This document shows positions 17,874 through 25,740 of a stretch of 64,000 nucleotides of DNA, one piece after another. Source of the stretch: Prado023 sp963747335 (GTDB lineage Bacteria; Actinomycetota; Actinomycetes; S36-B12; CAIYMF01); NCBI GenBank assembly GCA_963747335.1, contig CAVVEV010000003.1, positions 620,001 to 684,000 of the forward strand. Direction: 5' to 3'. The notes under the pieces are model-generated. The model was not told the DNA's origin. It saw only the letters and a program-made list of their open reading frames with translations, and ran no database searches. The position numbers and the translations under genes were made by a program. Position 1 is the first letter of the stretch. Every line of letters begins with the position of its first letter.

Positions 17874-19157
17874 ATGGTCATCAGTACGGTCGCCCGGCGC
17901 CTGCTGCTGCTGCTGATCGTGGCAGTCGCGGCCCTCGTCGGGCCTGCTGTCACCGGGCACAGCCTGGCGTCGGCCACCGATCAGCTGCAGCTTCGCGGGG
18001 TGCTCAGCGACCCCGAGGGCACGCCGGTGCCGGGGGTCCGCATCCAGGTGAGCGCCGAGAGCGGCTTCACCGGATCCGGTGTCAGCGGTGCCGACGGGGT
18101 GTGGACGGTGCCTGTCCCGGAGCCGGCCACCTACACCGTCCTGCTCCTCACCGACTCCCTACCCGAGGGCCTCGATCTGCGGGACGCCGAGCGCAATCCG
18201 CTGACGGTCCCCATCCTCTCCTCCTCCAAGACGGTCCAGTTCCCCTTGGGCGAGGGGGTGGACGGGGGCAGCCAGTTCGCAGGCCGGGCGATCCAGCTGT
18301 TGGTCGACGGGCTGGCCTTCGGGCTGATCCTGGCTCTCTCGGGCGTTGGCCTGTCGCTGATCTTCGGAACCACCGGCCTCACCAACTTCGCGCACGGCGA
18401 CCTCATGACCTTCGGCGCGCTCGCCACGCTGGTGCTCAACAACACGATCGGCCTGCCGTTCCTGATCGCGGTCCCGCTCGCGCTCATCCTCTCCGTCGCC
18501 TTCGGCTGGGCACAGGACGCGGGGTTGTGGCGTCCGCTGCGTGGCCGCGGCACGGGCCTGATCGCGATGCTGGTGGTCTCCATCGGGTTCGGCATCCTCC
18601 TGCGCTACACCTACCTGTTCCTGTTCGGCGGCAGCACCACGCAGTACGCGCAGTACTCGGGGCAGGCAGGCCTCGAGCTCGGGCCCATCAGCATCACGCC
18701 GAAGTCCCTGATCGCCTCGGCCATCGCCATCGTCGCCCTGGGAGCCACGATCGCCTGGCTCCTGAAGTCACGCATGGGCAAGGCCAGTCGGGCCATCGCC
18801 GACAACCCGGGACTTGCCTCCGCGTCGGGCATCGACGTCGAGAAGGTGATCAGCCGGGTGTGGATGATCGGGACCGGGCTGGCGGCCCTCGGCGGGATCA
18901 TCTTCTCGCTGAGCAATGGCGTGAACTGGACCCAGGGGTTCCAGATCCTGCTGCTGGTCTTCGCCGGTGTGGTCGTCGGCGGACTCGGGACCGCCTACGG
19001 TGCCCTGGTCGGGTCCCTGCTCGTCGGTGTGCTCATCCAGATGTCGACCCTGATCATCCCGCCGGAGCTGAAGAACCTGGGTGCGCTGGTGGTGCTGATC
19101 CTGATCCTGTTGGTCAGACCGCAGGGCATCCTTGGCCGTGCCGAGCGGATCGGGTGA
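17874..19157 (+). CDS. livH: Branched-chain amino acid ABC permease with N-terminal extracytoplasmic domain
   Basis: A 427-residue fusion. Residues about 1-30 form a signal-like segment (RRLLLLLIVAVAALVGP). Residues 35-125 form a small beta-sandwich resembling carboxypeptidase-regulatory/SpaA-like domains (LRGVLSDPEGTPVPGVRIQVSAES). From about 135 on it is a standard LivH permease with LSLIFGTTGLTNFAHGDLM, ADNPGLASASGID (the cytoplasmic loop touching the ATPase) and the terminal RPQGILG. The classic LivH is about 290-310 residues, so the extra N-terminal part is real added sequence. It is the first gene of livHMGF. The ATG at 17874 follows a G-rich ribosome site. Confidence 0.9.
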   Translation: MVISTVARRLLLLLIVAVAALVGPAVTGHSLASATDQLQLRGVLSDPEGTPVPGVRIQVSAESGFTGSGVSGADGVWTVPVPEPATYTVLLLTDSLPEGLDLRDAERNPLTVPILSSSKTVQFPLGEGVDGGSQFAGRAIQLLVDGLAFGLILALSGVGLSLIFGTTGLTNFAHGDLMTFGALATLVLNNTIGLPFLIAVPLALILSVAFGWAQDAGLWRPLRGRGTGLIAMLVVSIGFGILLRYTYLFLFGGSTTQYAQYSGQAGLELGPISITPKSLIASAIAIVALGATIAWLLKSRMGKASRAIADNPGLASASGIDVEKVISRVWMIGTGLAALGGIIFSLSNGVNWTQGFQILLLVFAGVVVGGLGTAYGALVGSLLVGVLIQMSTLIIPPELKNLGALVVLILILLVRPQGILGRAERIG

Positions 19158-19164
19158 GGTAGTC

Positions 19165-20148
19165 ATGAACTGGGACATCATCTTCGGACAGGCCCTGACA
19201 CAGGGGCTGGGCGTCCAGGCAATCATCTTCGCGCTGGCAGCCATCGGCCTGAATGTGCACTTCGGCTACACCGGCCTGCTCAACTTCGGCCAGGCAGGGT
19301 TCCTCGCGGTCGGCGCCTACTCCCTGGGGGTCATGGTCGCCACGTTCGGCCAGTCGCTGTGGCTGGGCGTGGCGGTCGGTCTGCTCTCCTCCGTCGTGCT
19401 GGCGCTCCTCCTCGGCGTACCGACCCTGCGGCTGCGGGCCGACTACCTGGCCATCGTGACGATCGCTTCTGCGGAGATCATCCGGCTCATCGTCCGCTCG
19501 GTCACCTTCCGGGAGACCTTCGGCGGATCTGACGGCATCAACGGCTTCGCGAACGAGTTCTACGCGCTGAACCCGTTCGCGACCGGCCTGGATGTCGGTC
19601 CCGTGGTGATGAGTGCCAACGACCTGTGGATCACCGTGGTCGGCTGGGTCCTGGTGGCCATCTCGCTGCTCCTGGTGTTCCTGGCGATGCGCTCGCCCTG
19701 GGGCCGTGTGCTCAAGGGGATCCGCGAGGACGAGGATGCCGTGCGCAGCCTCGGCAAGAACGTGTTCGCCTACAAGATCCAGGCGCTGGTGTTCGGCGGC
19801 CTGCTCGGCACACTGGGTGGCTTCGTGTTCGCCCTGTCGAACCAGTCCGTCCAGCCGGACAACTACGCGACCACCATCACGTTCTTCGCCTGGGCGGTCC
19901 TGATCCTCGGCGGTGCGGCGCGGGTGTTCGGCCCGGTCCTGGGCTCGATCATCTTCTGGTTCCTGCTGATCTTCGTGAACCTGCTCCTGGCCGAGGCGGT
20001 GCGCGCCGGGTACATCACCTTCATCACCAGCACGCAGGTCGGCCAGATCCGGTTCATCCTGCTGGGGTTGTCCCTGATGCTGCTGATGATCTACCGCCCG
20101 CAGGGCATCCTCGGCGACAAGAAGGAGTTGGCCCTCGATGCCAGATGA
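19165..20148 (+). CDS. livM: Branched-chain amino acid ABC permease LivM
   Basis: A 327-residue permease that pairs with LivH in the membrane. Conserved blocks include LNVHFGYTGLLNFGQAGFLAVGAYS, VPTLRLRADYLAIVTIASAEIIR, SPWGRVLKGIREDEDAVRSLGKN (the coupling loop) and a terminal RPQGILGDKKE. Start ATG 19165 follows GAGGT closely and leaves 7 bases after the livH stop. Its 3' end overlaps livG by 11 bases, so the proteins are translationally linked. Confidence 0.95.
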   Translation: MNWDIIFGQALTQGLGVQAIIFALAAIGLNVHFGYTGLLNFGQAGFLAVGAYSLGVMVATFGQSLWLGVAVGLLSSVVLALLLGVPTLRLRADYLAIVTIASAEIIRLIVRSVTFRETFGGSDGINGFANEFYALNPFATGLDVGPVVMSANDLWITVVGWVLVAISLLLVFLAMRSPWGRVLKGIREDEDAVRSLGKNVFAYKIQALVFGGLLGTLGGFVFALSNQSVQPDNYATTITFFAWAVLILGGAARVFGPVLGSIIFWFLLIFVNLLLAEAVRAGYITFITSTQVGQIRFILLGLSLMLLMIYRPQGILGDKKELALDAR

Positions 20149-21046
20149 CACTCAGGCAAGCAACATCCGAACACTGACCTCCACTGTCGCCGCCGTCCGC
20201 GAGGCCCTCGGCAACGTCAGCCGTGAGCCGGGGGCCGCCAAGCCCGACCCGATCCTCGTCGGATCTGGGATCACGCGCGCCTTCGGTGGCCTGGTCGCGG
20301 TGAACGTCGACCACGTCGAGGTGCAGCGTGGCAGCATCACGGCGCTCATCGGCCCCAACGGGGCGGGCAAGACGACGCTGTTCAACCTGCTGACGGGCTT
20401 CGACCAGCCCAGCTCGGGATCGTGGCAGTTCGAGGGCAAAGAACTGGCGCACGTACGGCCCTACAAGGTCGCGCGCCTGGGGATGGTCCGCACCTTCCAG
20501 TTGACCAAGGCCCTGTCCCGGATGACCGTCCTGGACAACATGCGCCTGGGCGCCACCGGCCAGCGCGGCGAGTCCTTCTTCCCCGGCCTCATCAAGGCGC
20601 TGTGGGGCATCCAGGAGGCCGCCAACACCGAGCGCGCCCTGGAGATCCTGGGGCGGTTCAACCTCGCGGCAAAGTCTGCGGACTTCGCCGGCAGCCTCTC
20701 CGGAGGCCAGCGCAAGCTTCTCGAGATGGCCCGCGCGCTGATGACCGACCCGGTCATGGTGATGCTGGACGAGCCGATGGCTGGCGTGAACCCCGCACTG
20801 ACCCAATCCCTGCTCGGGCACATCAAGGACCTGCGTGAGCAGGGCATGACGGTGCTGTTCGTCGAGCACGACATGGACATGGTGCGCGACATCAGCGACT
20901 GGGTCATCGTGATGGCCCAGGGCCGGATCATCGCGGAGGGACCACCGGAGGTCGTGATGGCCGACAAGACTGTCATCGACGCCTACCTCGGTGCCCACCA
21001 CGACCAGGCCCTGACCGAGTCCGGCCAGAGCCTTCAGGAGGACTGA
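20138..21046 (+). CDS. livG: Branched-chain amino acid ABC ATPase LivG
   Basis: A 302-residue ATP-binding subunit. Walker A is GPNGAGKTT near residue 72, the signature motif is LSGGQRKLLEMARAL, Walker B is VMMLDEPMAG, and the switch His is in VEHDMD. The sequence GVNPAL after Walker B is typical of LivG. The first 40 residues are a variable extension. It overlaps livM at its 5' end and livF at its 3' end (TGATG at 21044-21048). Confidence 0.95.
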   Translation: MPDDTQASNIRTLTSTVAAVREALGNVSREPGAAKPDPILVGSGITRAFGGLVAVNVDHVEVQRGSITALIGPNGAGKTTLFNLLTGFDQPSSGSWQFEGKELAHVRPYKVARLGMVRTFQLTKALSRMTVLDNMRLGATGQRGESFFPGLIKALWGIQEAANTERALEILGRFNLAAKSADFAGSLSGGQRKLLEMARALMTDPVMVMLDEPMAGVNPALTQSLLGHIKDLREQGMTVLFVEHDMDMVRDISDWVIVMAQGRIIAEGPPEVVMADKTVIDAYLGAHHDQALTESGQSLQED

Positions 21047-21918
21047 TGAGGCCCATCGACCCCGAGCACGGCCCCCAGGACATCGAGCCCGGCTCCCCGG
21101 AGTTCCTCCGCGAGCTGCAGGTCGACGCCGCGATGCACGACCGGCCGCACAGTGCGACGGAGCTGCGCGACCGCAGCGCCCATGAGGAGGCCAGCGGCGG
21201 GGCCCTGGTCATCGCCAACGACCTGATCGCCGGCTACCTGCCAGGGGTCAACATCCTGACCGGGTGCGACTTCTACGCTCATGAGGGTGAGCTCGTCGGC
21301 ATCATCGGGCCCAACGGCGCGGGCAAGTCCACACTTCTCAAGGCGCTGTTCGGATTGGTGCGGATCAGCAGCGGCCAGGTGATCCTGCGCGACCAGGACA
21401 TCACGAACCTGCGCGCCGACAAGCTCGTCCGCCTCGGCGTGGGATTCGTCCCGCAGACCAACAACGTGTTCCCCTCCCTCACCATCGAGGAGAACATGCA
21501 GATGGGCGCCTACCAGGAGCCCGACAAGTTCGCGGAGCGCTTCGCGAAGGTGGCCGACATCTTCCCGGCCCTGGCCGACCGGCGCCGTCAACGGGCCGGC
21601 ACGCTCTCCGGCGGTGAGCGCCAGATGGTCGCGATGGGTCGGGCTCTGATGATGGAGCCCAGCGTGCTGCTGCTCGACGAGCCGAGCGCCGGGCTCTCTC
21701 CACAGCTGCAGGACGAGGTGTTCGTCCGGGTCAAGTCGATCAACGCCACCGGCGTGACGGTGATCATGGTCGAGCAGAACGCCCGACGCTGCCTGCAGAT
21801 CGTGGACCGTGGGTACGTCCTGGACCAGGGTCGCAACGCCTACACCGGCACCGGCCGCGATCTCGCCAACGACCCGAAGGTCATCGAGCTCTACCTGGGG
21901 ACCCTGGCCAAGGCCTGA
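21046..21918 (+). CDS. livF: Branched-chain amino acid ABC ATPase LivF
   Basis: A 290-residue ATP-binding subunit, the partner of LivG. Walker A is GPNGAGKSTLLKALFGL, the signature is LSGGERQMVAMGRALM, Walker B is VLLLDEPSAGLSP, and the switch region is VEQNARRCL, where Gln/Asn replaces His as is usual in LivF. The first 50 residues form an unusual hydrophilic extension before VIANDLIAGYLPGVNIL. It is the last gene of the operon and ends just before two hairpins. Confidence 0.95.
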   Translation: MRPIDPEHGPQDIEPGSPEFLRELQVDAAMHDRPHSATELRDRSAHEEASGGALVIANDLIAGYLPGVNILTGCDFYAHEGELVGIIGPNGAGKSTLLKALFGLVRISSGQVILRDQDITNLRADKLVRLGVGFVPQTNNVFPSLTIEENMQMGAYQEPDKFAERFAKVADIFPALADRRRQRAGTLSGGERQMVAMGRALMMEPSVLLLDEPSAGLSPQLQDEVFVRVKSINATGVTVIMVEQNARRCLQIVDRGYVLDQGRNAYTGTGRDLANDPKVIELYLGTLAKA

Positions 21919-21933
21919 GCCCGCGCCTGAGCC

Positions 21934-21971
21934 CGTGCTACGCCACAGGTTGCGGCCTGAGCCGTAGCACG
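21934..21971 (+). terminator. Hairpin immediately after livF
   Basis: CGTGCTACG (21934-21942) pairs perfectly with CGTAGCACG (21963-21971). The 20-base loop can itself fold through AGG/CCT. It lies 16 bases after the livF stop and is probably part of the operon's termination region together with the stronger hairpin downstream. Confidence 0.45.
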
Positions 21972-22034
21972 CCCAGGATCTGACACAACACGGCAGCTCA
22001 TGTGCATCGCGCGCGAGCCCGGTACCCCACCGCA

Positions 22035-22079
22035 ACGCACTGCGGGGCCCCTCCGAGGTGGAGGGGCCCCGCAGTGCGT
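22035..22079. terminator. Bidirectional terminator between livF and livK
   Basis: A perfect 20-bp inverted repeat (22035-22054 with 22060-22079) around a 5-base loop, very G+C rich. It sits between the convergent ends of livF and livK, ten bases after the livK stop. This is the strongest hairpin of its kind in the window and should stop transcription from both sides. Confidence 0.85.
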
Positions 22080-22089
22080 GTGCCAGGGA

Positions 22090-23376
22090 TCAGGAGGCGG
22101 CGGGAACGTCGCCCTCGATGAAGTCCTGAGCGGTGTACTTGTTGTCGGCACCGTAGACGTAGACGCCCATGGTGGCCCGGGACGGGTCGCCATTCTCGTC
22201 CAGTGCGATCGGACCGGACTGACCGTTGTAGTCGAAGTCCTCGCCGGCGTCGTTCTTGGCCTTGCACTCGGCGAACGTAGTGCACTCGGCACCGTTGTTG
22301 GTGACCTCGATCAGTGCTGCTGCGATGTCAGTGGCGCAGTCGGACTTGGCCAGCTCGGCCCCGAGTGCGATCGTCGTCACGGCGTCATAGGACTCCGGCG
22401 CGTAGGAGAAGTCGACCAGCTCGGAGTCGATCTCGAGCAGTGCTGCGCGGAGCTCGTCGGAAGGCTTGGCACCGGGGAGCGTGCCCTTGGTGCCCTCGAG
22501 GATGCCATCAGGAAGACCCTCGCCCAGCGTGTTGCTCAGGTTGCCGTCGACCAGGTAGAGCTGCACGCTGTCCGGACCGATGCCCTGCTTGATGAGCTCC
22601 TGGACGATCTTCTTGGACTCCTCGAAGCCGATCAGGACCACGGCGTCCGGATCGGTCGCCTTGATCTTGCCGACCTCGGCCTCGAAGGATGCGGCCTGCG
22701 GGTCGTAGATCACCGGGTCGAGGGCCAGGGAGCCACCGGCGGCGGTGAAGTTGTCCTTGAAAGAGTTGGCCAGGCCCTCACCGTAGGCGTCCTGCAGGGC
22801 CAGGACGGCCGGCTTGGTGACGCCGTCGTTGGCGGCCTGCTCGGCGAGGATCGCACCCTGGAACAGGTCCGAGGGGGCGGTGCGGAAGTACAGGCCGTTG
22901 TCGTCGTACGTGGTGAACGCAGGCGAGGTATTGGCCGGCGAGAAGTGCAGGACGCCCGCGCCAGTCACCTTGTCGATGAACGTCAGCGAGACGCCCGAGG
23001 AGGCGGCGCCGATGACGGCGTCCACCCCGCGCTGCAGGTGCTCGTCCGCGGTGGTCACGGCGATGTTGGTGGTGGTGTCACCGGAGTCACCGTTGAACAC
23101 CTCGACCGGCTTGCCCAAGGCACCACCGGCGTCGTTGATCTCCTTGACGGCGAGCTCGACGCCGGCGAACTCGGGCGGCCCGAGGAACGCCAGGCTGCCG
23201 GTCTGCGGAAGGATGGTGCCGAGCTTCAGGATGCCGTCCGCCTCACAGGAGGCAGAGGCCGAGGCGCTGGGAGCTGCCGAGGACTCGGCGGCCTCCTCGG
23301 CCTCACCGCTGCTGCAGGCGGTCAGCACCAGGGCGGAGGCCACGACGGCTGCCCCGATCTTGAACGTGGTTCGCAT
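22090..23376 (-). CDS. livK: Branched-chain amino acid ABC substrate-binding lipoprotein
   Basis: A 428-residue type I periplasmic-binding-fold protein that captures the amino acid for LivHMGF. The signal peptide ends at lipobox LVLTACSS, followed by an Ala/Ser/Glu-rich linker. The core begins LKLGTILPQTGSLAFLGPPEFAGVELAVKEIND, a typical LivK opening. AVIGAASSGVSL, the ligand-contact region FRTAPSDLFQG and SYDAVTTIALGAE follow. It converges on livHMGF and has its own promoter, so the binding protein can be expressed at a different level from the transporter. An upstream GTTAC repeat hints at nitrogen control. Confidence 0.93.
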   Translation of the reverse strand: MRTTFKIGAAVVASALVLTACSSGEAEEAAESSAAPSASASASCEADGILKLGTILPQTGSLAFLGPPEFAGVELAVKEINDAGGALGKPVEVFNGDSGDTTTNIAVTTADEHLQRGVDAVIGAASSGVSLTFIDKVTGAGVLHFSPANTSPAFTTYDDNGLYFRTAPSDLFQGAILAEQAANDGVTKPAVLALQDAYGEGLANSFKDNFTAAGGSLALDPVIYDPQAASFEAEVGKIKATDPDAVVLIGFEESKKIVQELIKQGIGPDSVQLYLVDGNLSNTLGEGLPDGILEGTKGTLPGAKPSDELRAALLEIDSELVDFSYAPESYDAVTTIALGAELAKSDCATDIAAALIEVTNNGAECTTFAECKAKNDAGEDFDYNGQSGPIALDENGDPSRATMGVYVYGADNKYTAQDFIEGDVPAAS

Positions 23377-23479
23377 GTGTGTCCTTCGTTGGGTCGGATC
23401 GAGCCCGCGGGAGCGAGCATCGTGTGCGGCAAGGTACATCATCGAATGCCCCGCAGATCGCGATCTCTGCCGGATGGAC

Positions 23480-23497
23480 GTAACGGATTTGTAACGG
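23480..23497 (-). promoter_or_regulatory. GlnR-box-like repeat upstream of livK
   Basis: On the minus strand this reads GTTAC-AAATCC-GTTAC: two half-sites separated by six bases, giving 11-base periodicity. The GlnR consensus in actinobacteria is gTnAc-N6-GaAAc, so the first half fits exactly and the second partly. It lies about 105 bases upstream of the livK start, which is compatible with activation. Confidence 0.4.
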
Positions 23498-23577
23498 CTC
23501 GTTCGGCTGCAGGCCCCCCTGCGTCCCCCGAGAACTGCGGATCTGCCTCGTGGGTGCCCGGGAGCCACGTCGTCGCC

Positions 23578-24159
23578 TCACGCCGAGTCGGGGGCGCCCT
23601 GCTCCAGGACCCGACGTGCGACGTCGGCCATCGGCATCCGCGCGTCCATCGCGGCGCGCTGCATCCAGGCGAAGGCGGCCTGCTCGTCCCAGCCGAACTG
23701 CGACTGAAGCGCCGCTTTGGCCCGCTCGATCGCCTTGCGGGCCTCGAGCCGCTCCTCGAGGTCGGCCACGCCGTTCCGCAGCGCATGGACCTCCGCGAAC
23801 CGGGCCCGTGCAATCTCGATGGCGGGACGTAGCTCGGCGAGCGTGAAGGGCTTGACGACATACCCCTGGACCCCGGCGGCGAGCGCCCGGTCGACGAGGT
23901 CTGACTGGCTGAACGCCGTCAGCATGACGATGGGCGCGATCCTGTCATCGGCCAGGGCCTCGGCGGCCGACACCCCATCGAGCACCGGCATCGTGATGTC
24001 CATCAGGACCACGTCGGGGCGGAGCTCACGCACGAGACGAACCCCGGACTCACCGTCGCCCGCTTGGCCGACGACGTCGTACCCGGCCTCGGCGAGCATC
24101 TCGACGAGGTCGAGCCGGATCAGGGCCTCGTCCTCGACGACGACCACGCGGGTGGGCAC
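23578..24159 (-). CDS. pdtaR: ANTAR-domain response regulator (PdtaR type)
   Basis: A 193-residue response regulator. A receiver domain (1-120) has the acidic pocket VVEDE, phospho-acceptor Asp54 in LMDITMP, Thr in MLTAF and Lys in VVKPF. A linking helix and a C-terminal ANTAR RNA-binding domain follow (about 125-185, RKAIERAKAALQSQFGWDEQAAFAWMQRAAMDAR). ANTAR proteins bind paired hairpins in nascent RNA and prevent termination. The M. tuberculosis homologue Rv1626 lies close to polA and rpsA, which agrees with this neighbourhood. No partner kinase is in the window. Confidence 0.93.
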   Translation of the reverse strand: MPTRVVVVEDEALIRLDLVEMLAEAGYDVVGQAGDGESGVRLVRELRPDVVLMDITMPVLDGVSAAEALADDRIAPIVMLTAFSQSDLVDRALAAGVQGYVVKPFTLAELRPAIEIARARFAEVHALRNGVADLEERLEARKAIERAKAALQSQFGWDEQAAFAWMQRAAMDARMPMADVARRVLEQGAPDSA

Positions 24160-24307
24160 ACGCCAACCCTATCGGCGCGCCGGCATGGGGCCCGTCGAGT
24201 CATGACCCGTGACACCGCCCCACACCACCGCGCACCTCGTGATCCATCAGGTTCGGTGGCGTAGATGGTCCGCACGGCGATTGGATCACTGCGTGGGGCG
24301 GCTGGAC

Positions 24308-24313
24308 TACGAT
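24308..24313 (+). promoter_or_regulatory. Candidate -10 box of the tRNA-Leu gene
   Basis: TACGAT lies 10 bases before the mature tRNA 5' end. TTGGAT at 24281-24286 is too far (21 bases) to be a convincing -35 box. Confidence 0.3.
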
Positions 24314-24323
24314 GTGCCCTTGC

Positions 24324-24397
24324 GCCCCGGTATCCCAACCGGCAGAGGAAGCGGTCTCAAAAACCGTCCAGTGTGGGTTCGAATCCCACCCGGGGCA
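24324..24397 (+). tRNA. tRNA-Leu (anticodon CAA), short variable arm
   Basis: A 74-base cloverleaf. The acceptor stem GCCCCGG/CCGGGGC pairs fully, with discriminator A73 and no encoded CCA. The D arm has a 3-bp stem and a CCGGCAGA loop like leucine tRNAs. The anticodon stem GCGGT/ACCGT encloses loop CTCAAAA, anticodon CAA for UUG. The T arm is GTGGG-TTCGAAT-CCCAC. The variable region is only five bases (CCAGT), whereas bacterial leucine tRNAs normally carry a long variable arm. D-arm type, A73 and anticodon all say Leu; the variable arm does not. Confidence 0.9.
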
Positions 24398-24410
24398 CTC
24401 GTTCGGTCCA

Positions 24411-24434
24411 CACCGGGGCACCGGGGCACCGGGG
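24411..24434. repeat. Three tandem copies of CACCGGGG
   Basis: The octamer CACCGGGG occurs three times without spacer just after the tRNA gene. It resembles the tRNA 3' acceptor end (ACCCGGGGCAC). It may be slippage or part of the tRNA termination region; no integrase or att partner is seen. Confidence 0.6.
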
Positions 24435-24486
24435 CAGTGTTCATCACCGCGCGGCAATCCCCACGCGGGTTGCTGTGGGCGAACCC

Positions 24487-24912
24487 TCAGACCGCCAGGC
24501 GGGGGCGCAGGTCCAGGATCCGGGCCAGCACACCGTTGACGAAGGCCGGGGACTCGTCGGTCGACAGGGCGCGGGCGAGGCTCACGGCCTCGTCAATCAC
24601 GACGGCGTCGGGCACGTCGTCGCACCAGAGCAGCTCATAGACGCCGATCCGCAGGATGTTGCGGTCCACGGCCGGCATGCGATCCAGGGCCCAGCCCGAC
24701 GAGTACGTGCTCAACAGCTCGTCGATCCGCGCCTGGTGGGCCACGATGCCCTCGACGAGGATGGCCACGTACGGGTTGGGGGTGGGCTGCGACTGCGCCG
24801 ACCCCTCAGCCAGGGGCCGCTCGCCCAGGACGATCAGGGGCGACACCTGGCGCAACTCCGCGCCGTACAGGATGTCCAGCGCGCGCTTGCGGGCCTTGCC
24901 ACGTGCGGTCAC
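24487..24912 (-). CDS. nusB: Transcription antitermination factor NusB
   Basis: A 141-residue all-helical protein that, with NusE/S10, binds boxA RNA to promote ribosomal RNA antitermination. It opens with the family signature ARGKARKRALDILYGAE and has DRNILRIGVYELLW and DEAVSLARALSTDESPAFVNGVLA near the C-terminus. The GTG at 24912 lies 3 bases after the efp stop, so the genes are cotranscribed, the usual actinobacterial efp-nusB arrangement. Confidence 0.95.
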   Translation of the reverse strand: MTARGKARKRALDILYGAELRQVSPLIVLGERPLAEGSAQSQPTPNPYVAILVEGIVAHQARIDELLSTYSSGWALDRMPAVDRNILRIGVYELLWCDDVPDAVVIDEAVSLARALSTDESPAFVNGVLARILDLRPRLAV

Positions 24913-24915
24913 GGG

Positions 24916-25476
24916 TCAGTTCACGCGGCCGAGGTACGAGCCGTCGCGGGTGTCGACCTTGACCTTGGTGCCCTGCTCGACGAACAGCGGCACCTGGATC
25001 TCCGCGCCGGTCTCCAGCGTCGCGGGCTTGGTGCCGCCGGTGGACCGGTCGCCCTGCAGGCCCGGCTCGGTGTAGGTGATGTCCAGCTCGACGGAGGCCG
25101 GGAGCTCGACGTAGAGCGCGACGCCATCATGAGTGGCGACGAGGGCGTTCTGGTTCTCCAGGAGGTACTTCTCCGCGTCGCCCACCACATCGCCGGAGAT
25201 GTGCAGCTGGTCGTAGGACTGCAGGTCCATGAAGACGAAGTCCGTACCGTCCTTGTAGAGGTAGGTCATGTCGCGCTTGTCGACGTTGGCGGTCTCGACC
25301 TTCACGCCGGCGTTGAACGTCTTGTCCACGACCTTGCCGGTGAGGACGTTCTTGAGCTTGGTGCGCACGAACGCCGGACCCTTGCCCGGCTTGACGTGCT
25401 GGAACTCGACCACGGTCCAGAGCTGGCCGTCGATGTTGAGCACGAGGCCGTTCTTCAGGTCATTGGTCGTGGCCAT
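24916..25476 (-). CDS. efp: Translation elongation factor P
   Basis: A 186-residue three-domain OB/KOW protein that rescues ribosomes stalled at polyproline stretches. The tip loop of domain I is HVKPGKGPAF with the conserved Lys32. Later domains carry DGTDFVFMDLQSYDQLHI and the C-terminal GAEIQVPLFVEQGTKVKVDTRDGSYLGR. Length equals the family norm. GGGAGAA lies just before the ATG. It heads the efp-nusB pair. Proline-rich pilus-associated proteins of this window (for example PilT's N-terminal region) are the kind of client that needs EF-P. Confidence 0.97.
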   Translation of the reverse strand: MATTNDLKNGLVLNIDGQLWTVVEFQHVKPGKGPAFVRTKLKNVLTGKVVDKTFNAGVKVETANVDKRDMTYLYKDGTDFVFMDLQSYDQLHISGDVVGDAEKYLLENQNALVATHDGVALYVELPASVELDITYTEPGLQGDRSTGGTKPATLETGAEIQVPLFVEQGTKVKVDTRDGSYLGRVN

Positions 25477-25639
25477 GGTTCTCCCAGGTAGGTGTCGGTG
25501 CGGGGTCGGGCGGGGCCCAAGGCCTCAAGGGTACCGGGTGCGAGCAGCCTCCCCCGAATCCCGACCGCCGGCAGGGCCCAGCCGCGCTCGACCTGACCTC
25601 GCCACGCCGCCCTCAACGGTTCCCCCTCCCGCTGTCGCC

Positions 25640-25687
25640 TCACCCTCCCAGAATTCGGGGAGGAGGGACGAGCCCAGGAGGGTGAGC
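25640..25687. terminator. Inverted repeat between aroQ and efp
   Basis: CTCACCCTCC (25640-25649) is complementary to GGAGGGTGAG (25678-25687); the 28-base interior contains a second small stem (CTCCC/GGGGAG). It lies between the aroQ stop and the efp promoter on the minus strand and could terminate the aro transcript or belong to the efp leader. Confidence 0.4.
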
Positions 25688-25688
25688 G

Positions 25689-25715
25689 GGCGGCGCGGGC
25701 GGCGCGGGCGGCGCG
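25689..25715. repeat. Three tandem copies of GGGCGGCGC
   Basis: A 9-base unit repeated three times and then running into further GGGCGCGCGC. It lies just after the aroQ stop. It is a simple G+C microsatellite that may vary in length between strains. Confidence 0.65.
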
Positions 25716-25740
25716 GGCGCGCGCAGGCAGTCGTGCAGGC

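Noticed and set aside
22000..23832. Plus-strand open frame opposite livK
   Set aside because: Shadow of livK and of the ANTAR regulator's 3' end; it also begins within the intergenic terminator.
24411..24434. Integration site next to the tRNA gene
   Set aside because: The CACCGGGG copies resemble the tRNA end, but no integrase, second att copy or foreign gene block follows.
25689..25715. CRISPR-like array
   Set aside because: The units are 9 bases long and have no spacers; it is a simple tandem repeat. No CRISPR array was seen anywhere.
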